The notes: a model not told the origin generated them from the sequence alone. Shown: positions 36,595-45,966, numbered from the stretch's first letter. The stretch is 64,000 bases of DNA from an uncultured Winogradskyella sp. (GCF_947496485.1 NZ_CANMCZ010000008.1:61476-125475), one strand, 5' to 3'. Numbers and translations: made by a program.

Positions 36595-39513
36595 ATGCGC
36601 TATTTGTCCCTTATCCTTATATGCTCTTGTTTTCAATTTAATTGTGCACAAGAACAAATCAGTAATCCTTTACAATCTCAAGATCCTATTCAACAGCAAA
36701 AATGGGTTGATAGCTTATACAATAGCATGTCAGTTGAAGAACGTATAGGTCAGCTATACATGGTTCAAGTTATGTCCGAAAATAGCGATGCTGTTAATGA
36801 CAAAGTTGTTGATCTTATTAAAAAACAGCATATTGGAGGAGTTATTTATTCTAATGGTGGACCATACCGACAAGCCAAGTTAAATAACAAGTTGCAGGCT
36901 GCTTCCAAAATTCCACTATTAGTTGGAATGGATGCAGAATGGGGTTTGAGTATGCGTTTAGATTCTACTTATGCGTTTCCTTGGAATATGACACTTGGAG
37001 CCATTTCAGACAATAAATTAGTAGAAGAAACCGGAAGACTAATTGGGGAGCATTGCAAACGATTAGGAGTACATTTTAATTTTGCACCTGCTGTGGATAT
37101 TAACACTAATCCTAAAAATCCAATTATAGGTAACCGTTCTTTTGGTGAAGATAGAGATAATGTTACTGAAAAAGGATTGGCGTTTATGAAAGGCATGCAA
37201 AGTGCCGGTACATTGGCTAATGCAAAGCATTTTCCAGGTCATGGTGATACAGAAGACGATTCTCATCATAAATTACCGACAATCAATTTTAGTGCCAAGC
37301 GTATAGACTCAATTGAGCTATATCCTTATAAAAAACTCATAAAGGAAGGATTATCTAGTGTAATGGTTGCGCATTTAAATGTGCCGAGTTTAGAGAAACA
37401 ATCTGGCTTACCATCTTCTCTTTCTAAACATATTGTTACCGATATTCTAAAAGACTCACTAGGCTTTGAAGGATTAATTTTTACAGATGCTTTAACCATG
37501 AAAGGTGCGGCTAACTTTAACGAAACCGGAGCAATAGATTTAGCTGCGTTTTTAGCAGGAAATGATGTACTCTTAATGTCTGAGGATGTTAGAATTGGTA
37601 CTAAAAAAATCCTAGAAGCTTACAACAAAGGTGAGATTACTGAAGAGCGTTTATCGCATTCAGTTAAGAAGATATTAATGGCTAAGTATAAGGTTGGATT
37701 GCACAATTATTCTCCGGTAGGATTGTACAATTTATCTAAAGAACTAAACAGGGTAAAAGATGACGTCTTGTATGAGCAACTTATGGAAAGTGCAATTACT
37801 GTTGTAAAAAACACAACTTCGTTATTACCACTTCGTGATTTAGAAACTAAAAAAATAGCATATGTAGCACTTGGTGACGCTAAAGGCTCAGTTTTTTTGG
37901 ATGAGTTAAAAAAATACACTAAAGTGCATCAAATAAAAGCTGACAAGCTTGATGGGGTAATTACTAAACTTCAAAATTATAATACTGTTATAGTTGGATT
38001 TCATAAATCTAATGATGACCCTTGGGAGAGATATAAATTTTCACAAAAGGAAATGGCTTGGTTATATGAAATCGCAAGAACTAATACTGTAATTTTAGAT
38101 GTTTTTGCTAGACCTTATGCGTTAAATGATTTACTATCTATTGAAAATATTGAAGGTATAGTAATGAGTTATCAAAATAGCAAGATTGCTCAAGAAAAAT
38201 CAGCACAACTTATTTTTGGTGCTATTGGTGCAAAAGGAAAGTTGCCGGTTAGTACAGGTCAATTTTTCCCGGTTGGAACAGGAGAAACCTACAACGCACT
38301 ATTAAACCTAAGTTATGGATTGCCAGAACGTGTTGGTATGGACTCACAACGTCTTAGCCGAATTGATTCTATAGCTAATCATGCAGTAAATAATAGAATG
38401 ACACCTGGTATTCAATTATTAGTAGCAAGAAAAGGTAAAGTGATATATAACAAGAACTTTGGCTATCATACCTATTCTAAAAAAAACAAAGTTGATTCAG
38501 ATGATATCTATGATCTTGCCTCTTTGACAAAAATATTAGCTACTCTTCCAATTTTAATGGAGTTAGAACAAAAGGGGTCAGTATCACTCGATGACAAATT
38601 GGGTAATTTAATTGCTGAGTATAAAACTTCAAATAAAAAGAATGTTACACTCAAAAAAATGCTATCACACTATGCACAATTAAAGCCTTGGATTCCGTTT
38701 TACTATTCAACTTTAGATACAGTAACAAAAAAACCAGACCCAAAATATTATAGAAAAAAGCGTAGTAAAGAATTTAATGTAGAAGTGACGAATACACTTT
38801 TTATGCGAAATGATTACAAGGATTCTATTCAAAAAACAATACTTGAGAGTGAGCTACTATCAAGATTACGATATCGCTATAGTGATTTACCTTATTATAT
38901 TCTTAAAAATTACCTTGAAGGTTTTTATGATAAATCTTTGGATGAAATTACACAAGATCGCTTTTATAAATCTTTAGGTGCCAATTATACAACATACAAT
39001 CCACGAAGAAAATTCAGTCTTAAAGACATAGTACCTACAGAAGTTGATAATTATTATCGCTACAAGAAGATACATGGCTATGTGCACGATATGGGAGCAG
39101 CAATGCAAGGCGGAATTGGTGGACATGCAGGTGTTTTTAGTAATGCTAATGATGTGGCCAAAATAATGCAGATGTATATGCAAAAAGGCTTTTATGGAGG
39201 TAAGCGTTATTTTAAAACCAAAACTTTAGATAAATTTACCAAATGCCATTACTGCCACGCAGATAATAGACGAGGTATAGGTTTTGATAAACCACAGTTA
39301 GGAGAAGAAGGACCTACTTGTGGTTGTATATCTATGACAAGTTTTGGGCATTCTGGTTTTACGGGAACTTACGCTTGGGCAGATCCTGAGGAAGAAATCG
39401 TCTATATTTTCTTGGCCAACCGAACCTATCCACAGGCTGGTAAAAATTTACTGCTAAGAGAAAATATTAGAACCGAGATTCAACGTTTAATCTACGAAGC
39501 TATTATTGAATAA
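36595..39513 (+). CDS. GH3 beta-N-acetylhexosaminidase fused to a beta-lactamase-fold domain
   Basis: A 972-residue exported fusion protein. After a signal peptide, residues 40-365 form a family 3 glycoside hydrolase of the NagZ type, with the catalytic His/Asp loop KHFPGHGDTEDDSHHKLP and the nucleophile in LIFTDALTMKGA. A GH3 C-terminal alpha/beta domain follows. From about residue 580 a serine hydrolase/beta-lactamase domain begins, with SxxK in DLASLTKILAT, and a C-terminal GHSGFTGT box. The fusion recurs in Bacteroidota and probably acts on peptidoglycan fragments in the periplasm. Both active sites look intact. Confidence 0.93.
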   Translation: MRYLSLILICSCFQFNCAQEQISNPLQSQDPIQQQKWVDSLYNSMSVEERIGQLYMVQVMSENSDAVNDKVVDLIKKQHIGGVIYSNGGPYRQAKLNNKLQAASKIPLLVGMDAEWGLSMRLDSTYAFPWNMTLGAISDNKLVEETGRLIGEHCKRLGVHFNFAPAVDINTNPKNPIIGNRSFGEDRDNVTEKGLAFMKGMQSAGTLANAKHFPGHGDTEDDSHHKLPTINFSAKRIDSIELYPYKKLIKEGLSSVMVAHLNVPSLEKQSGLPSSLSKHIVTDILKDSLGFEGLIFTDALTMKGAANFNETGAIDLAAFLAGNDVLLMSEDVRIGTKKILEAYNKGEITEERLSHSVKKILMAKYKVGLHNYSPVGLYNLSKELNRVKDDVLYEQLMESAITVVKNTTSLLPLRDLETKKIAYVALGDAKGSVFLDELKKYTKVHQIKADKLDGVITKLQNYNTVIVGFHKSNDDPWERYKFSQKEMAWLYEIARTNTVILDVFARPYALNDLLSIENIEGIVMSYQNSKIAQEKSAQLIFGAIGAKGKLPVSTGQFFPVGTGETYNALLNLSYGLPERVGMDSQRLSRIDSIANHAVNNRMTPGIQLLVARKGKVIYNKNFGYHTYSKKNKVDSDDIYDLASLTKILATLPILMELEQKGSVSLDDKLGNLIAEYKTSNKKNVTLKKMLSHYAQLKPWIPFYYSTLDTVTKKPDPKYYRKKRSKEFNVEVTNTLFMRNDYKDSIQKTILESELLSRLRYRYSDLPYYILKNYLEGFYDKSLDEITQDRFYKSLGANYTTYNPRRKFSLKDIVPTEVDNYYRYKKIHGYVHDMGAAMQGGIGGHAGVFSNANDVAKIMQMYMQKGFYGGKRYFKTKTLDKFTKCHYCHADNRRGIGFDKPQLGEEGPTCGCISMTSFGHSGFTGTYAWADPEEEIVYIFLANRTYPQAGKNLLLRENIRTEIQRLIYEAIIE

Positions 39514-39634
39514 GTAGTATTCGAAATTGTAAGTAATAAGAACAACCTCTGACTAACACTACATAAAACTTTAGGCAATTTTTAACTTTAGACACTTATA
39601 ACTTTATTTAACTTTAATTTTTTAAAAATTTTGC

Positions 39635-40771
39635 ATGAAAATAGGAATTGTTTGTTACCCAACATTTGGTGGTAGTGGAGTGGTAGCCACAGAATTAGGT
39701 CTAGAACTCTCAAAACGTGGTCACGAAATTCATTTTATAACATATAGCCAACCAGTTAGATTAGAACTATTGAGTAACAATGTTCACTTTCACGAAGTAC
39801 ATGTACCAGAATATCCATTATTTCATTATCAGCCTTATGAATTAGCTTTGTCCAGTAAATTGGTTGACATGGTAAAATTACATGGTATTCAATTATTACA
39901 TGTACATTATGCTATCCCTCATGCTTATGCAGCTTATATGGCTCAGCAAATGCTTCTAGATGAAGGTATTATTGTTCCTATTGTAACCACATTGCATGGT
40001 ACCGATATTACACTTGTTGGAAGCCACCCTTTCTACAAACCTGCAGTAACTTTTAGTATTAATAAGTCTGATGCCGTAACATCGGTTTCTGAAAGTTTGA
40101 AGAAGGATACGTTGCGTTTGTTTGATATTAAAAAAGATATTAATGTAGTACCAAATTTTATAGACTTAGACAAACACTTAAATAACTTTACAGATTGCCA
40201 ACGCGAAATGATGGCTAATGATAACGAGCGTATTATTACTCATATAAGTAATATGCGGGAAGTGAAGCAAATACCTGATGTGATAAAGATTTTTTACAAT
40301 ATTCAAAAAGAATTACCAGCAAAATTAATGTTGGTCGGTGAAGGGCCTGAGAAAGAAGGTGCAGAGCTATTAGTAGAAAAACTTGGCATACAAGACAAGG
40401 TTGTTTTCTTTGGAAATAGTAATGAGATTGACAGGATACTATGCTTTAGTGATTTGTTTTTATTGCCTTCGCAAACTGAAAGTTTTGGTTTGGCAGCTCT
40501 AGAAGCCATGGCAAGTAGCGTACCCGTAATTTCAACAAATACTGGTGGGTTACCAGAGGTTAATGAAGACGGATATTCCGGATATTTAAGCGAAGTAAAT
40601 GCCGTTGAGGATATGTCTAGAAATGCGATAAAAATCTTATCAGATAATGATACTTTAAATCGTTTTAAAGCCAATGCTAAAACGCAATCTAAGAAATTCG
40701 ATTTGCATAATATAGTGCCAATGTACGAAGCGATTTATGAAGAAACTCTAAAAAAATTTCTAGTTAGTTAG
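39635..40771 (+). CDS. bshA: N-acetyl-alpha-D-glucosaminyl L-malate synthase BshA
   Basis: BshA joins UDP-GlcNAc and L-malate in the first step of bacillithiol synthesis. The 378-residue GT4 enzyme begins KIGIVCYPTFGGSGVVATEL, the family signature, and contains LLHVHYAIPHAYAAYMA and the C-terminal nucleotide-sugar block LLPSQTESFGLAALEAMA with PVISTNTGGLPEV. Length and order fit BshA of Bacteroidota and Firmicutes. No bshB or bshC is nearby. The gene overlaps the convergent GIY-YIG gene by four bases. Confidence 0.96.
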   Translation: MKIGIVCYPTFGGSGVVATELGLELSKRGHEIHFITYSQPVRLELLSNNVHFHEVHVPEYPLFHYQPYELALSSKLVDMVKLHGIQLLHVHYAIPHAYAAYMAQQMLLDEGIIVPIVTTLHGTDITLVGSHPFYKPAVTFSINKSDAVTSVSESLKKDTLRLFDIKKDINVVPNFIDLDKHLNNFTDCQREMMANDNERIITHISNMREVKQIPDVIKIFYNIQKELPAKLMLVGEGPEKEGAELLVEKLGIQDKVVFFGNSNEIDRILCFSDLFLLPSQTESFGLAALEAMASSVPVISTNTGGLPEVNEDGYSGYLSEVNAVEDMSRNAIKILSDNDTLNRFKANAKTQSKKFDLHNIVPMYEAIYEETLKKFLVS

Positions 40772-41118
40772 TTATACCAAACCGCATAGCGTGCTCTGCG
40801 TAATTCTAACGCAATTTGCTCTTCAGCAATAACAGCTTCGGCTCTTGTAAAAAATGGGTCAATATGATTATATAGACTAGGGAGCAGATATAAACCATAT
40901 TTTTCAACAATATTGGATGATATTTTATGCCCTTTCTTAGTCCTGTAACCTGTTTTATGTTGTTTAAAACGTTCTTTGGGAGTCTTGCTCGTCATGCCTA
41001 CATAGAGACATTCTAATACACCATTAAACTGTGGATTAGCATTTCTAAATTTGGCATTCTCTGTAAATACACGCTTAGATAATTCTATAACATAGATACG
41101 ATATAGGACTTTTGGCAT
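40768..41118 (-). CDS. GIY-YIG nuclease-superfamily protein
   Basis: A 116-residue protein with a GIY-YIG-like core: YRIYVIELSKR, a long insertion, LYVGMTSKTPKERFKQHKTG with the catalytic-type arginine, and later a glutamate in the RAEAVIAEEQIA helix. It differs from the repeat-associated GIY-YIG protein at 17.7 kb and has no repeats nearby. Whether it is an active nuclease is unknown. It starts one base before the upstream hydrolase stop. Confidence 0.8.
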   Translation of the reverse strand: MPKVLYRIYVIELSKRVFTENAKFRNANPQFNGVLECLYVGMTSKTPKERFKQHKTGYRTKKGHKISSNIVEKYGLYLLPSLYNHIDPFFTRAEAVIAEEQIALELRRARYAVWYN

Positions 41119-41119
41119 A

Positions 41120-41911
41120 TTATTTAAATTGAGATAAAAAAGTTTTCACAATGTGCCAAGCATCATCGGTGCTACCTTCAACCCGATTATCATCTAGCAT
41201 AGAAGAACCATGCACTCCATTTTCTGCAATATAAGTTTCATGTCCATTTTCCTTAGCTCGTTTTATCTGATCTTGTGAACGCTCACTTTGCATTTCGGAA
41301 GTAGGTTTCATTAAAAGTAAAGGCAGTTTTAGAGATTCTATATAAGGAATTGGTTGGCAATCTTTCATTGCGTCTCCAGAAGCCGGAGAGAATGCTAAAA
41401 CGCCATCTATAACATCCTTATTTTCATCAGCGAGTTGCAGTGCTAATGTTGCACTATAACTACTTCCCCAAAGTATTTTTTTACCTGTAAAACCCTTATT
41501 TATTATATATTCTAAGGCAGATACCATATCTGGATAGGCGTCACAATAGTGAAACTCGTTTTTAGAAATTTCGGCAACAGTTCTGTTATAGCCTCCATAA
41601 AAATATTGACCACCAACACGTTGGTCTATGGTTAGGATATTAAAGCCTTCTTTTTCTAATACAGGAATTATGGATTTATATTCTGCTCTGGTGTTAGAAC
41701 CACCTTGGTGAAATATCAAAAGAGTAGGAGCAGATTTATCTTTTTCGTATAAGTCTCCATAAACTTTTATACTGTCCTTGGTTATAAAACTAATTTCTTC
41801 AAATACTTTCTTTGTTTCTTTTATTGACGACGCTTCATAACTTGCAGTACTTTGTTTGCAAGATGTTAGAGCACAAATCAATATTGTTATAATAAAAATT
41901 GTCTTTTTCAT
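41120..41911 (-). CDS. Alpha/beta hydrolase lipoprotein
   Basis: A 263-residue hydrolase of the dienelactone hydrolase/esterase type, exported as a lipoprotein (CALTSCKQS lipobox at about residue 18). The oxyanion strand LIFHQGGSNTRAEYKS and the nucleophile elbow WGSSYSATLALQ are clear, and a histidine in NGVHGSSML completes a probable triad. Substrate is unknown. It is the last clearly non-cassette gene before the array, together with the DUF4174 gene that follows. Confidence 0.88.
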   Translation of the reverse strand: MKKTIFIITILICALTSCKQSTASYEASSIKETKKVFEEISFITKDSIKVYGDLYEKDKSAPTLLIFHQGGSNTRAEYKSIIPVLEKEGFNILTIDQRVGGQYFYGGYNRTVAEISKNEFHYCDAYPDMVSALEYIINKGFTGKKILWGSSYSATLALQLADENKDVIDGVLAFSPASGDAMKDCQPIPYIESLKLPLLLMKPTSEMQSERSQDQIKRAKENGHETYIAENGVHGSSMLDDNRVEGSTDDAWHIVKTFLSQFK

Positions 41912-41923
41912 AACTTTAAGTTT

Positions 41924-42388
41924 TCAATTTTTTGTTCTATTTCTTCTTAATTCATTTTTTCTCATTGGCATTGAATCTACTATTTTATAAAGATCCTCCT
42001 TCATCAATACTTCTGTTTGTTTCAGTTTTATCTCTCCGTCTAAACCTATTAAAATGATTTCAAAATTTGCTTTTTCATTTAAAATTTCTTCAGCAAGTTT
42101 TTTTGATATTTTGCCAGAATGATTTAACTCATTATTTTGATAATTTATCAGTACGTAATCTTTTGTCACTATCTGATACAGTACAAATTTTCTATCAATA
42201 AGTTCTTTAGTTGAGTTTTTAAATTCTTTTATTTGATCTTGATACTTTTCAGAATTTGCATCCAACGTCTTAACGATTAAAACTCTATTCTTCCATTTGT
42301 GCATTTCTAAATTTTGTGCGTAAGATTTAAAGAATAAAAAACACGTCAGCATCGTTATGATTAATACTGTTTTATTTGATTTTGTCAT
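41924..42388 (-). CDS. DUF4174-family exported protein at the array edge
   Basis: A 154-residue exported protein. A signal segment (MLTCFLFFKSYAQN) is followed by HKWKNRVLIVK and ends with LIGLDGEIKLKQ and VDSMPMRKNELRR, the DUF4174 hallmarks; the fold is thioredoxin-like but no CxxC is present. Its start lies 23 bases from the short palindrome at 42411, so it could be the last cassette or the chromosomal anchor gene. No paired half-site is seen after its stop, which favours the anchor view. Function unknown. Confidence 0.78.
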   Translation of the reverse strand: MTKSNKTVLIITMLTCFLFFKSYAQNLEMHKWKNRVLIVKTLDANSEKYQDQIKEFKNSTKELIDRKFVLYQIVTKDYVLINYQNNELNHSGKISKKLAEEILNEKANFEIILIGLDGEIKLKQTEVLMKEDLYKIVDSMPMRKNELRRNRTKN

Positions 42389-42410
42389 TTATTCTGAGTT
42401 TATTACTACT

Positions 42411-42455
42411 TACAACTAATATACGTCTTCATGTACTGGTATTTAGGGTTGTAAC
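42411..42455 (-). repeat. Short 45-bp attC-like palindrome, array left edge
   Basis: On the minus strand it runs from TACAACCCTAAATACC to GTATATTAGTTGTA with near-perfect pairing of both arms (CTAAATAC with GTATATTAG) and no long middle. It is the leftmost site of the array. The stop codon of the PdxH-like gene (TAA at 42443-42445) lies inside it. Confidence 0.75.
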
Positions 42456-43018
42456 AATATTTTGTCCCAATTGTTGTTTTCCCTAATAAATAATTCACGA
42501 ATATGAAATCTGTTTTTTTTAAACTCCATAAATTCAATTCGTTTTGGAATAATATAAAACCCAGACCAGTCATTCGGTCTTTTTATTTCAACGGTATCAT
42601 ACTTAATCTTTTGCTCTTCAAATAATGTAATAAGTTCTGTTAGGCTTTCTATTTCGGTACCTTGCTTACTTATTTGGCTAACTATTCGTGATTCTTTATT
42701 TCGTTCTGCAAAATATTTATCTGCAAGTTCATCTTCAATTTGTACAGCATCACCTTGTATCCTTATTTGCCTTTCAGTTTCTGTCCACCAAAAAGTCAGA
42801 GAGGCTTTCGGATTAGATAATAATTCTATTCCCTTTTTTGAATTTAGAGGGCCAGTTATGACAAACTTATTATCTAAAATTTCCTTAAGTGAAACAAATC
42901 TCGAATTTGGATATCCGTCCATACCAATAGAAGATAGACAGCATGCAGAAGGTATTTTTACCGAACTTTTTTCAGTCTCTTTATAATACCATTTTCTAAA
43001 CTTTTCAATTGGGTTCAT
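42443..43018 (-). CDS. PdxH-like pyridoxamine 5'-phosphate oxidase in cassette
   Basis: A 191-residue FMN flavoprotein. The layout fits PdxH: an N-terminal NPIEKFRKWYYKE, substrate/FMN block PNSRFVSLKEILDNKFVITG, TFWWTETERQIRIQGDA, and the C-terminal dimer domain with RPNDWSGFYIIPKRIEFM and the last RFHIRELF. PdxH makes PLP in vitamin B6 salvage. It is somewhat shorter at the N-terminus than E. coli PdxH. GTTGTACG upstream pairs with TACAAC downstream, so it behaves as a cassette. The final residues LLQP and the stop are encoded by the attC-like site itself. Confidence 0.88.
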   Translation of the reverse strand: MNPIEKFRKWYYKETEKSSVKIPSACCLSSIGMDGYPNSRFVSLKEILDNKFVITGPLNSKKGIELLSNPKASLTFWWTETERQIRIQGDAVQIEDELADKYFAERNKESRIVSQISKQGTEIESLTELITLFEEQKIKYDTVEIKRPNDWSGFYIIPKRIEFMEFKKNRFHIRELFIRENNNWDKILLQP

Positions 43019-43051
43019 TTTTCATTTCAATAACGATTTTTTGAGCTTGCG

Positions 43052-43180
43052 TACAACGTGTTTGTCTATGAGTAATTACATGGTTTAGCACTTAACATTG
43101 CAAGTACACACCCAACTGAAAATCCGCAAAAATTTTCAGAAGTAAACGAGAACATGGAATTACTTATAGCCATTGTTGTG
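43052..43180 (-). repeat. Long attC-like palindrome, type A
   Basis: Plus-strand ends are TACAACGTG and CCATTGTTGTGG, with outer arms CTATGAGTAATTACA/GGAATTACTTATAGC and an inner hairpin around TGAAAATCC. Length is about 129 bp. It belongs to the GGCTATGAGTAGTTGC type seen at 54.5, 57.8, 62.8 and 63.8 kb. Confidence 0.85.
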
Positions 43181-43904
43181 GACTTGCCTTTATTTCATAA
43201 TGTTCTAACCAAGCCAGCGGTTCAGTCAGATTATGTTTATTAAATTCTAAATGTATTACTCGTCTTTTCTTTCTATTTGTTGTTCTGTTTGATGCGTGTA
43301 AAGTCAGAGGTTTCATTAGCATTGCACCTCCTTTTTCTACTTCACAAACAAATTCGTTTTCTATGTTCCAATCTTTTGAGTCAGCACGAACTATTCCCAT
43401 TAAATGAGATTTTGGGATTACTTTTAATGCTCCGTTGTTTTCGTCCGTTTTGTCTAAATGAATTCTGATTGTTATTGTGTCTTGTAAAATCTCAATTGGT
43501 GGTTGAACTCCGTGTTGTCCTTTTTTAAAAGTCCAATTCTTATAATTTTCCAAATCGGCTTTTATGTCAACTGAAATGCTTAAATCTTGGTGATAAGCCA
43601 CAAACCAATTAGATTCGCTTGGTTTGTCAAAATAAATGGCTTTTGTCAGGAAATATTCGGATTCGGAAAGGTCAGCAATTAATTCAGTCAGTTTTCTGTT
43701 AAACAACAACTTACTCAATTCAGGTACATTTTTGATTAATTGTCTAATCGCAAACAAATCCTTTGTTTTCATAAACGAATTTCCGTCTTGTTCAGTATTC
43801 TCGATACAAGCTAAAATTCCGCTTATTTCGTTGTCCGAATACAAGTCAGCTAAAACGGAATATCCATTTTCTTCTAGTTCTATTTTGTTTCTTTCGTATT
43901 TCAT
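43164..43904 (-). CDS. Phytanoyl-CoA dioxygenase (PhyH)-family protein in cassette
   Basis: A 246-residue Fe(II)/2-oxoglutarate-dependent dioxygenase of the PhyH group. The metal-binding HxD is seen in WFVAYHQDLSI (near residue 110), the distal histidine in LTLHASNRTT and the 2-oxoglutarate-binding arginine in RRVIHLEF. PhyH proteins hydroxylate diverse small molecules, so the substrate is not predictable. The stop codon lies inside the type A site to its left. Flank pairing between GTTGTGG and GTACAAC is only partial here. Confidence 0.88.
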   Translation of the reverse strand: MKYERNKIELEENGYSVLADLYSDNEISGILACIENTEQDGNSFMKTKDLFAIRQLIKNVPELSKLLFNRKLTELIADLSESEYFLTKAIYFDKPSESNWFVAYHQDLSISVDIKADLENYKNWTFKKGQHGVQPPIEILQDTITIRIHLDKTDENNGALKVIPKSHLMGIVRADSKDWNIENEFVCEVEKGGAMLMKPLTLHASNRTTNRKKRRVIHLEFNKHNLTEPLAWLEHYEIKASPQQWL

Positions 43905-43917
43905 TCTTCAGCTTGGG

Positions 43918-43977
43918 TACAACGTGTTTGTGTATGAGTCGTATCCCGAAGGGTATGGCTTATATACATTGTTAGCC
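43918..43977 (-). repeat. Short 60-bp attC-like palindrome
   Basis: It contains GTACAACGTGTTTGTG, an inner hairpin ATCCCGAAGGGTAT and ends TACATTGTTAGCCT. It keeps the outer arms but has lost the long middle of the full-size sites, as in short attC variants. Confidence 0.8.
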
Positions 43978-43981
43978 TCTG

Positions 43982-45223
43982 TTATTTATTTTTCAATTCT
44001 TGAATTCTAGTTTTATAGTATTCATTATCACTTAATTCAGCAGCCTTTTGAGCAAACTTTAGTGCATTAGGAATATCATTTTGAGCTTCATAATAACCCG
44101 CCATTGAATCATAGCCATTTGCACTTTTGGGGTAATAGTGGACGTTCATTTTAAAAAACATATGTGCCCTTTCAGTTTGCCCCATTTGCATATTCATATG
44201 GCCATAACCATTTAACAATTCCTCAATCATTGGAGGTACATGATAACCAAAATGGGCTAAATATATCTCTTCTTGTTTTTTTAATAATTCAGTTAATTCT
44301 TCCACGGTTGTGTCCGGGTTGTTATATTTCTCTGGGGTTTTAAACTGATACCAGTTAAAAAGAAAAATAAATCCATCTCTCATTGAAGGTAAGGGTACCG
44401 TTCCATGTAGGTCTTCCGGATAAATTTTCCAAGAGAAATTTAATCCACTTTCAGTCCGAGATTCCATAAATTTTGAAAAATCGATTATTGAACGAGCAAA
44501 CAGTGTATATTCTGAGGTATCGGTCATAATATTATCTATTGTTATTTTTTCATCGAACATATGGAGTTGTTCTGCGGCAAGAGATACATAAAGTGATTTT
44601 CCTTTAAAACTTTTTGTCTTTAGTTTTTCTTTCGCCTGTTTCAATAATTTTTGATCATCCCAATCCATACTTGGATCTATTGCTATGTAATTTTCAAATA
44701 GATGATTATGATTGATGAGCGTGTTTATGGTAAATAAGCCAGCATAGGAATGGCCAATTAAGGTTCTATATGGTGTTGTAGGGTATGTATTGTCAATATG
44801 TGGAATAAGTTCTCTCTCTATAAATTGAGTGAATATTTCTGCTCCTCCTGTTTCAGCGTCCATGCTACTTCCTCGTCTCATTTTAACTTGGGAAGTGGTT
44901 AGGTCTTTTATTCTATTATTTTTATTTGAAATCCCAACAAGTATCATATGAGGTAAATAATGCCCCCAATAATTATCATATACAGTTTCCAAAGTATTTT
45001 GTAGAGAGAATCCATCTAGTAAATACACCACAGGATATTTTTGGTCTCCATTTGGTTCGTAATTCTCAGGAAGCTTTACCCAAAATTCACGATTTTCCTC
45101 AAGTGATGTTGAAAATAGGCTATCTACAATTTCTAATTCGATTGTCTCTGATTGTCCGATTATTTCTTGATGCAAAATAAATATTGAACAGATTGTTAAT
45201 ATTATAAGAGTATTTTTTTTCAT
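43982..45223 (-). CDS. Esterase-family alpha/beta hydrolase with TPR-like tail, in cassette
   Basis: A 413-residue exported putative esterase of the enterochelin esterase/esterase D type. A signal peptide is followed by VVYLLDGFSLQNTLE, the nucleophile elbow LIGHSYAGLFTI (near residue 158) and a histidine near DLHGTVPLPSM. The last 80 residues look like tetratricopeptide repeats (GYDSMAGYYEAQNDIPNALKF). Flanks read GTTAGCCTC on both sides in inverted orientation, a clear cassette boundary. Substrate unknown. Confidence 0.88.
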   Translation of the reverse strand: MKKNTLIILTICSIFILHQEIIGQSETIELEIVDSLFSTSLEENREFWVKLPENYEPNGDQKYPVVYLLDGFSLQNTLETVYDNYWGHYLPHMILVGISNKNNRIKDLTTSQVKMRRGSSMDAETGGAEIFTQFIERELIPHIDNTYPTTPYRTLIGHSYAGLFTINTLINHNHLFENYIAIDPSMDWDDQKLLKQAKEKLKTKSFKGKSLYVSLAAEQLHMFDEKITIDNIMTDTSEYTLFARSIIDFSKFMESRTESGLNFSWKIYPEDLHGTVPLPSMRDGFIFLFNWYQFKTPEKYNNPDTTVEELTELLKKQEEIYLAHFGYHVPPMIEELLNGYGHMNMQMGQTERAHMFFKMNVHYYPKSANGYDSMAGYYEAQNDIPNALKFAQKAAELSDNEYYKTRIQELKNK

Positions 45224-45244
45224 TCTTTTATTGAAGTTTATTGA

Positions 45245-45356
45245 GGCTAACGTATTTAAGTAACTAATTTAGCAAACAAATCACAGATAGAAAATTCCAG
45301 CGGAATTTTCGTAATTCTGCAGTGATCTAGTAATTAATTATACACGGTTTTAGCAA
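45245..45356 (-). repeat. attC-like palindrome, type B
   Basis: Plus-strand ends GAGGCTAACG and ACGGTTTTAGCAA, with AGTAACTAATTTAGC, the inner hairpin AAAATTCC/GGAATTTTC and the right arm TAATTAATTATACAC. It lacks the GTGTATGG of the left arm, so it is partly decayed. About 112 bp. Confidence 0.8.
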
Positions 45357-45374
45357 ATCGCTTTTTATTCGTTA

Positions 45375-45827
45375 TTAGTTTTTTGATATATTCGATTTCT
45401 CATCCAAAAGAGCTAAAAATTCAGCAAGTGGTAATTCAGATGCATTTTTTCTCGAAAATAAAATTTTAATAATGGAAAAATAACCAATACCTCCTAATTG
45501 AGTGAGGTAATATCGTTTGAATATATTCTCCGAGTTTGTTTTAAAAAGATAGAAAGGTCTCTGCTGAACTTCGAATATTTTTAAATCAATTATTGATTCG
45601 TATTCAACTCTTTTATTGTCAAAATAAACCGCACTTTTTGAAAATTCTACTTTCTTTAAAGCTATAAACAAGGTGAACGTTAGTAATGCAATAATCCAAG
45701 TTGTATAACCCCAAAATCGACTTAAATTAAAAAATTCAGTTACTATAAAAGCTAGTAATAACACAAACCAAGAAAGGAAGTATTTTCGGAATTTTATATT
45801 AGATGATATTTTCTTTCGTTGTTCCAT
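45375..45827 (-). CDS. Small two-helix membrane protein in cassette
   Basis: A 150-residue protein with two adjacent hydrophobic segments near residues 15-30 and 38-55 (WFVLLLAFIVTEFF and WIIALLTFTLFIAL), then a soluble C-terminal region resembling a bacterial PH-like domain (AVYFDNKRVEYESIIDLKIF). Flanks GTTTTAGCAAA and its near reverse complement suggest a cassette with a mutated half-site. Function is unknown. Confidence 0.75.
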   Translation of the reverse strand: MEQRKKISSNIKFRKYFLSWFVLLLAFIVTEFFNLSRFWGYTTWIIALLTFTLFIALKKVEFSKSAVYFDNKRVEYESIIDLKIFEVQQRPFYLFKTNSENIFKRYYLTQLGGIGYFSIIKILFSRKNASELPLAEFLALLDEKSNISKN

Positions 45828-45836
45828 TCAAATGTT

Positions 45837-45966
45837 TGCGAACGTGTTTGTGTATGGTTGCTTGTTTAAGCAACTAAGTTAGCAAACAAATCACAGGTAG
45901 AAAATTCCAGTGGAATTTTCGTAATTATACTAAAACTAGTAATTAATTATACAAGTTGTTGTGCAA
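45837..45966 (-). repeat. Long attC-like palindrome, type B
   Basis: It starts TTGCGAACGTGTTTGTGTAT, has AAAATTCCAGTGGAATTTTC as inner hairpin and ends AATTATACAAGTTGTTGTGC. About 130 bp; the outer arms pair GTGTATGG-like with ATACAA. Confidence 0.85.
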
